A stretch of 64,000 nucleotides of DNA from Bacillota bacterium (GCA_023419605.1 JAEZXR010000143.1:62001-126000); one strand, 5' to 3'. Numbered from the stretch's first letter, positions 41,277 to 51,212 are shown. Translations and numbers: made by a program. The notes: generated by a model not told the origin, from the letters alone.

Positions 41277-42908
41277 TTACTCCTCGATTTGTGTAGAATT
41301 ACCAAAGGTTCTATATTTTTGGGGATGAATTCCTGTGTACTTCTTGAATACTTTTCCAAAATAAGAGGCATCCTGAAATCCTACCATTTCGGATATGTCC
41401 AATATCTTAAAATCCGTTTCCCGCAGCAGGATCTTTGCTTCTTCCATACGGGTTTTTGTAAGGTAATCGATGATGGTTTCTCCCGTTTCCTGCTTAAAGA
41501 TCACACTAATATAGTTGGGCGAGAGATACACGGATTCCGCAATTTTGTTGATGCTGATATCTTCCATGTACTTTTTTTCGATGAGTCTTTTAATATCAGC
41601 AACCACTTTGCTGTTTTTCTGGGTATATTTCCTTGAAAAATAGCCGGCGACCTTCATAAGTAGTGTTGAAACCTGTTCCTGAAGGTCAAAGATATTTTCG
41701 GTCCGGTAGAAGGAATCTACAATGTCTGTACGTTTGCCTGCAATCTCACCGATATCTTCCCCTAGTTCATAGACTGCCCTTGAGGTCATGTATATAATTT
41801 CGTCACAGATTCTTTGAATAGAAGCAATGGTATATTTTTTATGCAAGCTGAAGCTGTGAAACAATTCCTGGATGGTTTTTTCCGTTTTCTCCACATTTCC
41901 TGACTTTATCAGATTTACCAGTTCGGCTTCCTCTGCATAAAGGTCCGGAAATTCATTTTTATCAAAATTCAGGCTTATATCCGCAGCATTAATAATAGAG
42001 CCCTTTCCTGTGTAAAATTTGAAATACAGCGCGCTACTGGCATCCCTGTAAGCGGAATTGATAGCGAGGGTGCTCTCTGCAATTCGCCCCACCCCAATGG
42101 AGACGGAAATATCCAGATACTTATCCAGACATGTTATAATCTCCGGGTATATCTCGTTTTCCTCCAGGGCATTACTTTTTTTACAGTTCATCAACAATAC
42201 ATACTCATTTTCGCCCATTACAACGCATATGCCGTTGGAATGCTGGTTCATGACCTCCTCTACGATATTGGTAACGGAGAAGCTCAGGAGCTGCTTGTCC
42301 TCCTCCAGGTACTGCTCGATTTTTTTACTGTAGTCATCGATTTGCAAAACAGCAACGGAAACTGGCTCATCGGATTTTAAAGGATCTTTAAAGTAGGTCA
42401 GTTTATCAATGATTTCCTGCTCCTTTTTATACATTCCTAGAATCAGAAACCGGAGAAATTTTTCACGCGCCGCGCCAAGGTTTTCATTCAATTGCAATCG
42501 CAGCTGTTGAACCCGCTCCGCCATATTTCTTTCATTACCAATTTGCTTTACTACTTTGTTTACCACTCCGGTGAGTTCATCGACGTCCAGGGGCTTTAAA
42601 ATGTAGCCCTCCGCATTGATATTCAGCGCGGACTTTGCGTAGTCAAAATCCTGTATGCCGCTGAATATGATTACTTTAAGTGTATTCCCATTTTCTTTAA
42701 GCTTTGTCGCAACCTCCAACCCGTCCATATGCGGCATTCTTATATCCGTAAAGAGTATGTCCGGCAGAAGCTTGCTGCATAGGTCATAGGCTTCCTGCCC
42801 GTCGGATGCTTCGGCAATGATTTCTATACCATACTCCTCCCAGTTGATTATGTTGCGGAGACCCTCCCGGACAATACTTTCATCATCCGCCAGTATCATT
42901 TTTATCAT
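41277..42908 (-). CDS. Response regulator with AraC-type output (YesN-like)
   Basis: This 543-residue regulator has an N-terminal receiver domain (MIKMILADDESIVREGLRN) with phospho-acceptor Asp in LPDILFTDIRMPHMDG near residue 55 and Lys in GYILKPLD near 105. A central domain of about 250 residues follows, then a C-terminal AraC double helix-turn-helix (INKIAESVYLSPNYISVIFK near 455). ATG at 42908 has GGAG seven bases upstream; 30 further in-frame codons lack a site. It partners the kinase encoded just upstream and likely controls the sugar-uptake genes downstream. Confidence 0.92.
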   Translation of the reverse strand: MIKMILADDESIVREGLRNIINWEEYGIEIIAEASDGQEAYDLCSKLLPDILFTDIRMPHMDGLEVATKLKENGNTLKVIIFSGIQDFDYAKSALNINAEGYILKPLDVDELTGVVNKVVKQIGNERNMAERVQQLRLQLNENLGAAREKFLRFLILGMYKKEQEIIDKLTYFKDPLKSDEPVSVAVLQIDDYSKKIEQYLEEDKQLLSFSVTNIVEEVMNQHSNGICVVMGENEYVLLMNCKKSNALEENEIYPEIITCLDKYLDISVSIGVGRIAESTLAINSAYRDASSALYFKFYTGKGSIINAADISLNFDKNEFPDLYAEEAELVNLIKSGNVEKTEKTIQELFHSFSLHKKYTIASIQRICDEIIYMTSRAVYELGEDIGEIAGKRTDIVDSFYRTENIFDLQEQVSTLLMKVAGYFSRKYTQKNSKVVADIKRLIEKKYMEDISINKIAESVYLSPNYISVIFKQETGETIIDYLTKTRMEEAKILLRETDFKILDISEMVGFQDASYFGKVFKKYTGIHPQKYRTFGNSTQIEE

Positions 42909-42999
42909 AGGTCCACTCCTTTTCCAGCTATATGGAATACGACAGCTCACTGCCGATTTGGGAATCAGCCAGACTCCGTCGCAAATTATATATTTCAAT

Positions 43000-44847
43000 C
43001 TATACTATATCCTGCCCTTCCTGTTTAAAAGGCAGTCTAATCTGCACGGTGATGCCCCCGGCTTCGTTACTGTAAAACTGCAAGCCGTATTCATCGCCGA
43101 AAAACTGCTTGATTCTTTCATTCACATTCTTTGTACCGAAGAATGTATCCGATTCGGTCCGATCCTTTAAAAGGTTGTTCAGTTCCTGAACATCGGCGCC
43201 AACACCGTTATCCGATATTTTTATTTCAATATGGTCTTCGACTTTATATCCGAGAATTTCGATAAAGCCGCCTTGCTTACGTTTATCAATTCCATGGATA
43301 ATCGCATTTTCAACAATGGGCTGAAGTATGAGCTTAACCGTTTTACAGCGCAGTATCTCCGGCGAAAAATCAATTCGATAGTTAAGCTTCTCCTTAAACC
43401 GGATGCTTTGGATCATAAGGTAGCTTTCGATTTGCCCCTTTTCTTCTTCCAGGGTTATTTCACTCTTTCCCTTACTGAGGCTATATCGGAAAAAGTTCGA
43501 AAGACTCTTTACCATGATACTGATATCCTGGGCTTTATACTTCAAAGCAAGCCAATTGACGGAATCCAGGGTATTGTACAGGAAATGCGGGTTAATCTGG
43601 GCCTGCAGAGCCTTTAACTCATATTCCTTTGCCCGCAGCTCCACCTTTTTCTTTGCCAGTTCGCTGATATATAGTTTATCGATCAACTCTCCGATTTCTT
43701 TCATCATGGTTTTATATTGTTCCACCAGAAACGCAAATTCATCATTTCTTTTATAGGAGATATTGATATCAAAATTCCCCTCTTTTACGCTCGACATTGA
43801 TTTTACGAGCTTTGTGATGGGCCGTGAAATATCGTTTGACAGAAGCAGGGCCATCAGGAACGAAATGATTCCACATATCGCTATGACAATATAAACCAAT
43901 TTATTAAAGGATATGATTTCCTTATTCAATTCCTTAATGGGAGAAATGGAAACAATCTTCCAGCCAACTTTGCCGACAGGTTTGACCGATACCAGCATTT
44001 CAGTTCCGTTCATTGGAGCGATCCATGAATCGTAGGAAGCATTTTGTCCGGATATGTTTTTAAAGCTCGTATCGATACTTATTTTACTGCTGTCATAATT
44101 TTTCGTTTTAAGAATGGTCTTATCATTCTCATTCACAATAAAAACCGTACTGCCGGCAGAAGCCTTGGCATTTTCCAGGATATCGTTAAAGTAGTTTGTT
44201 TCAATATCGATGGTAAGTATCGCATTGTATTCTGTACCTACGGGTTTGGTGGTATATAGCTTCCGGGCCACTTTGATGCTGTCGGTGGTGTTGACAAGGG
44301 TTCGGATTTTATCCAGCCCCACAATGCGAAGGACTCCATAGGGAAACTCCTGATACCACTTCTCATTTTCAATCTCGCTGATGTCAAAAACCTTGTCGGA
44401 GAACCTGAAGTTTTTATACTCGGGTCTGTTCAGCATATAGATTTTGGGGAAGAGCGTCGTTTTTGTGAAGTTTGTCAAATTTGACAAATGGTATCCTTCA
44501 AGGATCGCATTTAGATCATTAATCTCCTGTACCACATAGATAGAGCCCTGGGGCTTTTTGGCTTCCAGTATCTCCATTAATTTGCTGTTTAACGAGATCA
44601 ATGTAGATATGTCATCGGCGGTCTCAAGTTTTTGTAAAATACTTGTCTCTGCCGAATTCAGGTTCTTTTCTACAAGCTGACTCATCTTACCGGTTATTAT
44701 GTTTGAAGATTTATGATAAATAGTACTAGCGATTACCGAAGTCGGAATTAAAACCGACAATATAAAATATAAAATCAGTCTGCCCCGAATACTCATTTTG
44801 AACCAAAAATGGTAAAGAAATGTTTTTTTCAATCCGTTTATTGACAT
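43000..44847 (-). CDS. Sensor histidine kinase (YesM-like)
   Basis: This 615-residue membrane kinase has helices near residues 22-42 and 305-325 flanking an extracellular sensor of about 260 residues. A HAMP domain follows, then the HisKA_7TM/YesM box LKALQAQINPHFLYNTLDSVNW near residue 410 with the phospho-His, and an ATPase domain with N box LQPIVENAIIHGI and G box SDNGVGAD. ATG at 44847 follows AAGGAG. It pairs with the response regulator 91 bases downstream and probably senses an oligosaccharide or its binding protein. Confidence 0.93.
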   Translation of the reverse strand: MSINGLKKTFLYHFWFKMSIRGRLILYFILSVLIPTSVIASTIYHKSSNIITGKMSQLVEKNLNSAETSILQKLETADDISTLISLNSKLMEILEAKKPQGSIYVVQEINDLNAILEGYHLSNLTNFTKTTLFPKIYMLNRPEYKNFRFSDKVFDISEIENEKWYQEFPYGVLRIVGLDKIRTLVNTTDSIKVARKLYTTKPVGTEYNAILTIDIETNYFNDILENAKASAGSTVFIVNENDKTILKTKNYDSSKISIDTSFKNISGQNASYDSWIAPMNGTEMLVSVKPVGKVGWKIVSISPIKELNKEIISFNKLVYIVIAICGIISFLMALLLSNDISRPITKLVKSMSSVKEGNFDINISYKRNDEFAFLVEQYKTMMKEIGELIDKLYISELAKKKVELRAKEYELKALQAQINPHFLYNTLDSVNWLALKYKAQDISIMVKSLSNFFRYSLSKGKSEITLEEEKGQIESYLMIQSIRFKEKLNYRIDFSPEILRCKTVKLILQPIVENAIIHGIDKRKQGGFIEILGYKVEDHIEIKISDNGVGADVQELNNLLKDRTESDTFFGTKNVNERIKQFFGDEYGLQFYSNEAGGITVQIRLPFKQEGQDIV

Positions 44848-44925
44848 AGGCTTCTCCTTACCCGTACCATGAATAAAATCCTAATCCTTAGTGAATTACT
44901 GCCCTGCTGCCTTAAACTTATGCTT

Positions 44926-45037
44926 TAACCCTCACCCTCCAACTCCCTCTCCCAAAATTGGTAGAGGAAGAGAGTGGAAAATATCCGAAGTTCCCCTTCT
45001 CCCAATGTTGGGAGAAGGGGCTAGGGGATGAGGGTTA
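44926..45037. repeat. Palindromic ACCCTCACCC-type intergenic element
   Basis: Ends TAACCCTCA and TGAGGGTTA are complementary, and the inside has nested CTCCC/GGGAG hairpins. It lies in the 570-bp gap between the kinase gene and the chitin-binding protein gene; the rest of that gap shows only AT-rich sequence and the terminator at 45309. Confidence 0.6.
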
Positions 45038-45308
45038 GTCCCGTAAAGTTCTACTAAATCAGTGTTTTATGTCATTCATGTCATTGTAGACGCCTTATGT
45101 GGAAAATGTGCTACATATATTTTGATCCTTGTGGCAAGGAAAATGCTTCTTCAATGTTATCGCGTCCCATAGGCAAATAGTATCATTTTTGCTTTTCACT
45201 GTCTATATTTATCGGGATAAAAATTGCACTTCCCTGAATATGGCAAAGCCTCTTTCGATGGATCTCGGTAACGGGAACACCGGTTATTTGAGTTTACAGA
45301 AACTATCT

Positions 45309-45353
45309 AAAAAGCAAGCCAGAGGAAGTACCAAAACGGCACTCCCCTGGCTT
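45309..45353 (-). terminator. Terminator of the chitin-binding protein gene
   Basis: AAAGCCAGGGGAGTGCC...GGTACTTCCTCTGGCTT stem followed by GCTTTTT on the minus strand. Confidence 0.7.
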
Positions 45354-45418
45354 TATCTATGAGTGGATTCTCCACTCTAAAATACAGAGAAACCTGACGT
45401 AACGGAGTCTCTATTCTA

Positions 45419-47935
45419 CTATTTTACCTGCCAGAGTGAGAGAGCATTGGGCGGCTCCCACCCGATTAGCGAAGTATGCGCCTGCAGGCACCTATATTCA
45501 ATTCCCTTATAGGTAACTATGTCTCCCGCCTTGTAACCGACTCCGGCCTTCCATTCATTCGTTTGCGGTGGATTGACTGTAACGGTAAGTTCCGTACTGG
45601 TGGACGCACCGACGGAATTGATGAGACTGCATTTGTATTTGTATGTTCCCGCAGCTTTCGCAGAAAATGCTTTGGAGGCAGTCTGGGCATTAGGCGTATT
45701 ATCAACCAAATTTTGGCTGAGTATTTCCGTATCATTTTCATACAGCTTCCAGGAGGTCCCATTGACACCACCCGACATATTCATGGTTATGGTATATGTC
45801 CCGGTGTTAACAGGATTATCGCACGAAAGCTGAGGAATACCCGGTTTCTGGTTTATAGGGGTTGAGGTTGGGGTTGGCGTAGGTGTAGGCGTGGGCGTTG
45901 GACTGGATGTAGGCGTCGGAGTTGGCGTTGGTACACTCCCACCTAGCGGCACCGGATTGGCTAAATATCTCTGCACCTTTGTAATCCACCAGTAATCATC
46001 CGTAGGAGGAGACCCTACTCCATCCGTACTGCTGTTGACTCCCGCTCCAAACAATACGGCCGTTACACCAGCCTCCTTCGCTTCCTGCATGTGAGCTCCC
46101 CAGGTTATCGTGTCGGTACCGTTATTTGTTATCTTAGGATCACCACTGGCATTGGTTTTAAAGTATTGGTAGCGTAGGTCCGAGCCCGGCTTGAAAGTAT
46201 CTCCCAGGAAAAAAGTTGGTGCAGAGTCTTCATATTTGGTAACACTTCCGTCAAGATTGGTAAATAAACCGCCATCGTACGGGTCGGCGGCCTGGCTGGT
46301 ATTGATATGTCCTACGGGTATCTGCCATAAAACCACCGGCAGGTTTGCTCCTGTATGCATTGTATTTACAAACACCAGATAATTGCTCCATATATCTGCA
46401 TTCCAGAACCAGACCGAGTGTTCCGGGTCTGTTGCAGAGTTCGCTCCTACACCGCCTCCGTCAAGGCCGTACTTGTCTATGGATACAAAATTCGCTCCGT
46501 AGGAGGTTACACCGGCGCTTACATAATAATCGGTAATCAGCTGGGCTTTGCTCCTTATAAATTCCCTGCCGGCTGTTATTCCCAGGGTTTCCGTCTTATG
46601 AAGAATTCCGTTGCCGGGAACACCCTCTCCATCATAGGCCCAAATGTTGAACTGCCATCCGAAATACGCTTGCGGATAATACTTTCTTACAATATAGTTA
46701 ATGGATGACACCAAGCCCTGAACCGTATCCGGGAAATTCGGGTCACTTCCTTTGGTCAAAATACCACTGCTGTAGGCCGTATTTACCTGCGCTGCAATTT
46801 GATTGGGCTGTTTGCCCGACTGCTGCATCATATAGCCCAGGAAATCAGGCTCAAAAACAATGCCTACCGTATCATCCCCTGCCGTTTCCTTGCAGATGTC
46901 TAAAAAGTACTTCAGGTTTTTATAGTATGCATCCATGTAGGAAGAGCTCTGAATATGATTTAAATCAACGGCATAGCTCTCATCCGTATCAGGGATGTTA
47001 TAAAAAACGAAGAAAGGAATCATACCTAATTTCTGGCTTTCCTTTATAAATCCCCTGGCACGGTCACCGGGAACGGAAGTCCATGTATTCCATCCGCTGA
47101 TAGGGCCCCCATTTATATAAATATAACGGGCATCCATCCTTTTATTTTTATCCCCCTGCTGGAAATCCTTCCAAAAGTTCAGGTCTCCGGTAGTATCCTC
47201 ACTTACCGACCCCACGGAAACATAGTCTGGCATTCCCGGGAGACTTCCGTTTGCGTTCCTGACTCTGACCCCCACATACCGGATGACGTTTGTTGTGGTT
47301 TCCTTTATCCGTAACGAGGCCCGTCCAGCCTTAAGCCCCTTTAGCGTAAGGGTGCCATTATTCACCGAACAGCTGATTACGCTGCTGTTGTTTGTGTCAA
47401 CCGCATACACCGGGGCCACTGTTCCTATATAGTTTAATGCAAAGCTGACGGTTCCCTGGTTGATGGTAAACTGGTTAACCAACGGCCCGTTGTCCACTCC
47501 ATTGATGAGAATATCTCCGGTTGAATTTCCAACCACCAGGGACACCGTATTGCTTGTAGTAGAGCCAAAGGAATTGGATAGCGTAACATAATAGGAATAT
47601 GTACCCGACAGGGTCTTTCCCCGTATTTGCTTTATTGCGCTTTGGGCACTGGGAGTATTGTCGGCAACGGTGGTGCTATAAACCTCCGTAAAGCTTCCGC
47701 CGCCAACCTTTTCATACAATTTCCAGCTGGTTGCATTATTTCCGTAATACATATTCCAGGTGAGGTCATAGTCACCGTCAAAGTCGCCGCCCCACTGGTT
47801 ATGGGAAAGGGTAACACTCCCCGGAGCACCGGATGCCGTGGCACCGGCCGGTATGGAAAACAGTGACAGGGTAAGAGCCATGCAGAGTATAAGGACTATT
47901 GCCTTTGCAAAAGCCCTGCTTTTACATAAGTTCAT
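45419..47935 (-). CDS. Secreted modular chitin-binding protein with unidentified catalytic-type core
   Basis: This 838-residue protein has a signal peptide (1-33, ending AGATA), a chitinase-A-type Fn3-like domain (40-135), an Ig-like linker domain (145-225), a large core (235-660), a Pro/Thr linker (665-695), a second Fn3-like domain (700-790) and a C-terminal CBM5/12 (WKAGVGYKAGDIVTYKGIEY, then GWEPP). The core has VGIVFEPDFLGYM near 360 and PVVLWQIPVGH near 540, resembling a barrel glycosidase, but I cannot place it in a family. The binding module points to chitin. ATG at 47935 has an AGGAGG-type site. No dockerin is present. Confidence 0.78.
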   Translation of the reverse strand: MNLCKSRAFAKAIVLILCMALTLSLFSIPAGATASGAPGSVTLSHNQWGGDFDGDYDLTWNMYYGNNATSWKLYEKVGGGSFTEVYSTTVADNTPSAQSAIKQIRGKTLSGTYSYYVTLSNSFGSTTSNTVSLVVGNSTGDILINGVDNGPLVNQFTINQGTVSFALNYIGTVAPVYAVDTNNSSVISCSVNNGTLTLKGLKAGRASLRIKETTTNVIRYVGVRVRNANGSLPGMPDYVSVGSVSEDTTGDLNFWKDFQQGDKNKRMDARYIYINGGPISGWNTWTSVPGDRARGFIKESQKLGMIPFFVFYNIPDTDESYAVDLNHIQSSSYMDAYYKNLKYFLDICKETAGDDTVGIVFEPDFLGYMMQQSGKQPNQIAAQVNTAYSSGILTKGSDPNFPDTVQGLVSSINYIVRKYYPQAYFGWQFNIWAYDGEGVPGNGILHKTETLGITAGREFIRSKAQLITDYYVSAGVTSYGANFVSIDKYGLDGGGVGANSATDPEHSVWFWNADIWSNYLVFVNTMHTGANLPVVLWQIPVGHINTSQAADPYDGGLFTNLDGSVTKYEDSAPTFFLGDTFKPGSDLRYQYFKTNASGDPKITNNGTDTITWGAHMQEAKEAGVTAVLFGAGVNSSTDGVGSPPTDDYWWITKVQRYLANPVPLGGSVPTPTPTPTSSPTPTPTPTPTPTSTPINQKPGIPQLSCDNPVNTGTYTITMNMSGGVNGTSWKLYENDTEILSQNLVDNTPNAQTASKAFSAKAAGTYKYKCSLINSVGASTSTELTVTVNPPQTNEWKAGVGYKAGDIVTYKGIEYRCLQAHTSLIGWEPPNALSLWQVK

Positions 47936-48131
47936 AAAATTTCCTCCTATTGTAAACTTTCTTTTTTAGAGCCAGCCTACTTCAGTGCTCTGTAAAATCC
48001 GGTTTCATTAAATGCATAGCTTCCCTTCTTTAGGAAAAGCTGTGCATTTTTAAGGTTTACAGCGCCGCCATTCATCAAGCTGTCTTTATGCTTCCTTCTT
48101 TGCAGCCATTCTGCAATAGACTGCAGCGCGA

Positions 48132-48413
48132 CTAATAGATGATGCGGTTTGCCACCTTCATCTGGTTGTCGGCAGCAGCGGCTCTCACACATACTTGACC
48201 CAGGTCATCGGTGGCAGGAGCGTCCGACCGGAGGGCATAATTGATGTGGGTAAGTTTGGAAACATCCACGGTGTTTGCATTCCAGGATTCCCAGGCTGCA
48301 AGATACGCCGTTACGTTGTAGCCCGCCGCTTTAAAAGGCTGTGCAGGCACCAAAGACATTACCATGGCAACTGCCATCATTAGCGGTACCAGTTTTTTAA
48401 ATACACTTATCAT
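48132..48413 (-). pseudogene. Truncated GH18 chitinase remnant
   Basis: The first 60 codons repeat the start of the intact chitinase gene beside it: a signal peptide (FKKLVPLMMAVAMVMSLVP) and YLAAWESWNANTVDVSKLTH, the first strand of the GH18 barrel. It then departs abruptly into about 30 unrelated residues (LRSDAPATDDLGQ...) and stops. The catalytic DxDxE region, linker and CBM are missing. The ribosome site (GGGGAG) survives, so a short secreted peptide could still be made. It looks like a tandem duplicate that lost its body by deletion. Confidence 0.8.
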
Positions 48414-48466
48414 TTTTTACATACTCCCCTTTCAAACCACAAGCAGCTTTCCTTAAGAAAACTTTT

Positions 48467-48507
48467 GTGAGTAGGGATAACTTTCCTCAACCGTTATCCC
48501 TACTCAC
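48467..48507. repeat. Hairpin after the chitinase gene
   Basis: GTGAGTAGGGATAAC and GTTATCCCTACTCAC form a 15-pair stem between the chitinase stop and the remnant gene. The T run is poor; it may act as a weak terminator. Confidence 0.55.
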
Positions 48508-48542
48508 TTCATTCTTTTACTATAAACCTGTGAAAAACTTTG

Positions 48543-50177
48543 TTATTGCAACTGCCACAGCGCCGGTACATTGGGCGGTTCCCACCCTACCAGGGAGGTG
48601 TGTGCCTGAATGCACTTGTAGGTCTTCCCGCCATACGTTACAAGGTCTCCTATCTTATAGTCCGTATTTGCTGCCCAAGCATTGGTTTGTGATGATTGTA
48701 CGGTAACGATGAGATTTGCACTTTGAGTTGTACCGTAGGAATTACTCAGATCACTCCGGTAGGTGTATTGGCCTACAGGCTTGCCGGTCACTGCATAGGT
48801 AATAACCTGTGCACTGGAAGCGTTCGGTGTCACTGCCTGAGATTTCACAACGGTACCTCCTTCATACAGCTTCATTTGATTCGCCGTATTACCGGCAGGT
48901 ATTGTTACCGTAATCGTATAATTACCGGTATTAGGATTATTGTCTGCACTCACAGTTGCAGCTCCAGGAACACCGATCGGTGTGGATGTGGGGGTAGGGG
49001 TAGGAGTGGGCGTAGGTGTGGGAGTCGGAGTTACTGTGGGGGTCGGGGTAGGTGTGCTGCCGCCGAGAATGCTCCAAAGCTTTGCCACCAGAGTCCCGTT
49101 ATCTTGGGTATATTCCCAGAACATAGCTCCTGCCAGCCCGTTTGCTACTACATAATTTGCTTTTGCCTCTACCGATTGCTCATCATCGTAGGTTATAAAT
49201 GTGCTTCCGTTAAAGAGGTAGGGGGCTTTTGCAGCATCATCCCAGTAGCGTGTATAGCCATTTTTATTAATGTAGCTGGAAGCCAGGGTCTTGTACGTGT
49301 ATTCAGTGTCCGATCCTGTACCTGATTGGTACAAACCGTTATTGGTCTTATTTACGTTAATCCAGCTCCGGCCGTAAAATCCGCAGCCGATAACAATTTT
49401 ACTTGCGGGTACTCCCTGCGCCTTGAAGAGCTTTACAGAGGTGTCCGCACTGGATTGATTCTTTCCTGTCGGATCGTAAAGGCTTGTATGATGACCGGTT
49501 TGTGAATCCCAGCTTCCATGGAAATCATAGGTCATGATGTTGATTAAGTCACATACCTGTGCAACCTTGCTCATTTCCGTATTGGCAATGTAGGTGCTGT
49601 TTCCTCCTGCCGCGATGGTCAGAAGATACTGCTTTCCATCGGTGGCTCCTTGTGCATCCAGCTTTTGACGCAGCTTCTGAAGCATAAGGGTAAAGTTCTG
49701 CTTGTCTTCAGGACCATAGGGATTGCCTTCTCCCGGCTGCCCCGGATATTCCCAGTCCAGGTCTACTCCGTCAAAACCATAAGTCTTCATAAAGCTGACC
49801 GCACTGTTGGCAAAAGTCTCACGGCTGGCATCCGTCAATGCCGCTGCATGGAAATTATCGGACCAGGTCCATCCTCCCACGGATATTAAGGTTTTCAGGC
49901 TGGGCTTCTTCGCCTTTAACTTCTTTAATTCATCAAACTTTGCTACATCACCGGCATCTCCAAGGACTACCTTATTGCCGGAGATATTGGCAAAGGCATA
50001 ATTGATATGGGTAAGCTTGGAAACATCCACGGTGTTTGCATCCCAGGATTCCCAAGCAGCCAGATAGGCTATGACATTATAGCTTGCTGCCGCTGTGAAG
50101 GATCCTGTGGGCACTAGGGACATTACCATGGTAACTGCCATTAGGAGTGGCAATAGCTTTTTAAATATGCTTTTCAT
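48543..50177 (-). CDS. GH18 chitinase with Fn3-like and CBM5/12 modules
   Basis: This is a 544-residue secreted endo-acting chitinase type. It has a signal peptide (1-31), then a GH18 barrel (33-375) with SVGGWTWSD near 101, the catalytic DxxDxDxE box FDGVDLDWEYPG near 136, MTYDFHGSWD near 215 and GAMFWEYTQD near 355. A Pro/Thr linker (385-405), an Fn3-like module (407-495) and CBM5/12 (AANTDYKIGDLVTYGGKTYK, then GWEPP) follow. ATG at 50177 has AGGAGA upstream. It lacks a dockerin, so acts as a free enzyme. It is flanked by two decayed copies of itself. Confidence 0.94.
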   Translation of the reverse strand: MKSIFKKLLPLLMAVTMVMSLVPTGSFTAAASYNVIAYLAAWESWDANTVDVSKLTHINYAFANISGNKVVLGDAGDVAKFDELKKLKAKKPSLKTLISVGGWTWSDNFHAAALTDASRETFANSAVSFMKTYGFDGVDLDWEYPGQPGEGNPYGPEDKQNFTLMLQKLRQKLDAQGATDGKQYLLTIAAGGNSTYIANTEMSKVAQVCDLINIMTYDFHGSWDSQTGHHTSLYDPTGKNQSSADTSVKLFKAQGVPASKIVIGCGFYGRSWINVNKTNNGLYQSGTGSDTEYTYKTLASSYINKNGYTRYWDDAAKAPYLFNGSTFITYDDEQSVEAKANYVVANGLAGAMFWEYTQDNGTLVAKLWSILGGSTPTPTPTVTPTPTPTPTPTPTPTSTPIGVPGAATVSADNNPNTGNYTITVTIPAGNTANQMKLYEGGTVVKSQAVTPNASSAQVITYAVTGKPVGQYTYRSDLSNSYGTTQSANLIVTVQSSQTNAWAANTDYKIGDLVTYGGKTYKCIQAHTSLVGWEPPNVPALWQLQ

Positions 50178-50289
50178 CGTTTAAATACTCTCCTTTCAAA
50201 CTGTGTATAAGTTTCTTTAACAAGGACTTTAGCATCGCAGAGACAGTTCTTTCAGGTTCTCTCTTTTTTCTTCCCTGCCGACTGTAAAA

Positions 50290-50485
50290 GACCTATTGCC
50301 GCACCGTCTACAAAGCCGGTACACCGGGCGGTTCTCATCTACCTGAGAGATATTTGCCTGAATACATTTACAGGTCTTTCCACTCTAGGTTACAGGGTTT
50401 CCCACCTTATTCCCAAGGATTTATTGTACAGCCAATGCCCACACCGCCGGAAGATACTTTTTAGGCAATACTCTCATACTTTTAT
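50290..50485 (-). pseudogene. Decayed third chitinase copy (start codon region plus CBM5/12 scar)
   Basis: On the minus strand GAAAGGAG precedes ATG at about 50477, which opens 18 codons (MRVLPKKYLPAVWALAVQ) and stops. Directly after, sequence matching the CBM5/12 end of the intact chitinase (GKTCKCIQANISQ, then stop codons) runs to about 50300. The catalytic domain is gone. The alignment is by eye on nucleotide similarity to 48543-48665. Confidence 0.6.
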
Positions 50486-51184
50486 CTCCTTTCTATCTGT
50501 CTGAATCCTACCTTCTTTCCGTTCAAGGCTTCACTTGCCGTACATCTCCGGCAACGCATCCGCTGCATAAGCGCAGGCACCACTCTCTCCCTTTATGGCC
50601 GGTATGCCCAAGGGGGTGTTCCACAGAAATGCAGATCCCCGCCATAAGAAGCATGCCTCCTTAGCTTATTTGCGCTACCTTACAGATTCGTTTCCGTGCA
50701 GAGTATATACTTTATTTTACTTTTGAAACACAGCTTTGCTTTCACCCCCATTTCGCAGATCAATTTGCTTGCCGGACAAACACCCTCAGGAAAACCTCAG
50801 TGCGGAACTATATGTTATAAGAAATGCCGAAGGGTTTTACCCCACGACATTTATAACCTGATGATTCGGATGGCAGTAGCAGGATATGTTTTATTTATCC
50901 AAAGGTATCGAAAGGTGTACCATACTACTGGAATGACATAGTATTCAGATTCAACCCGTTATGAATAGCTACAGCAGTATGTACAAAAAAGATGTAAGCA
51001 TAAAAAGCGTACTGGATCGTTATTTAATAGGAAAAGGCCTGATATATATGTAAACGTAAGTAAAATATTAGGTAAACTACCTATTAATAGTATAGCAAAA
51101 CATGGATATTTGGCAATTGTACTGATTTGGCATTTATTGTATTATATTGGTACCTTTATAAAAAGAGGGATAAAAACACATTCC

Positions 51185-51212
51185 TTGATTATAATCATAT
51201 CATTTGTATAAT
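51185..51212 (+). promoter_or_regulatory. Candidate promoter of the phosphopantetheinyl transferase gene
   Basis: TTGATT (51185-51190) and TATAAT (51207-51212) with a 16-base spacer, about 110 bases upstream of the start. Confidence 0.55.

Noticed and set aside
45190..45300. Cyclic-di-GMP riboswitch-like GCAAAGCC sequence
   Set aside because: The conserved stems and tetraloop of the GEMM-I class could not be assembled around it on either strand.
48985..49060. Tandem repeats at the Pro/Thr linkers as a possible CRISPR array or minisatellite
   Set aside because: Short GTAGGTGTG-like repeats encode PTPTP linkers in frame; there are no spacers.
48940..49155. Antisense Gly/Val-repeat ORF opposite the chitinase linker
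   Set aside because: It is the mirror of the Pro/Thr linker codons, not a gene.
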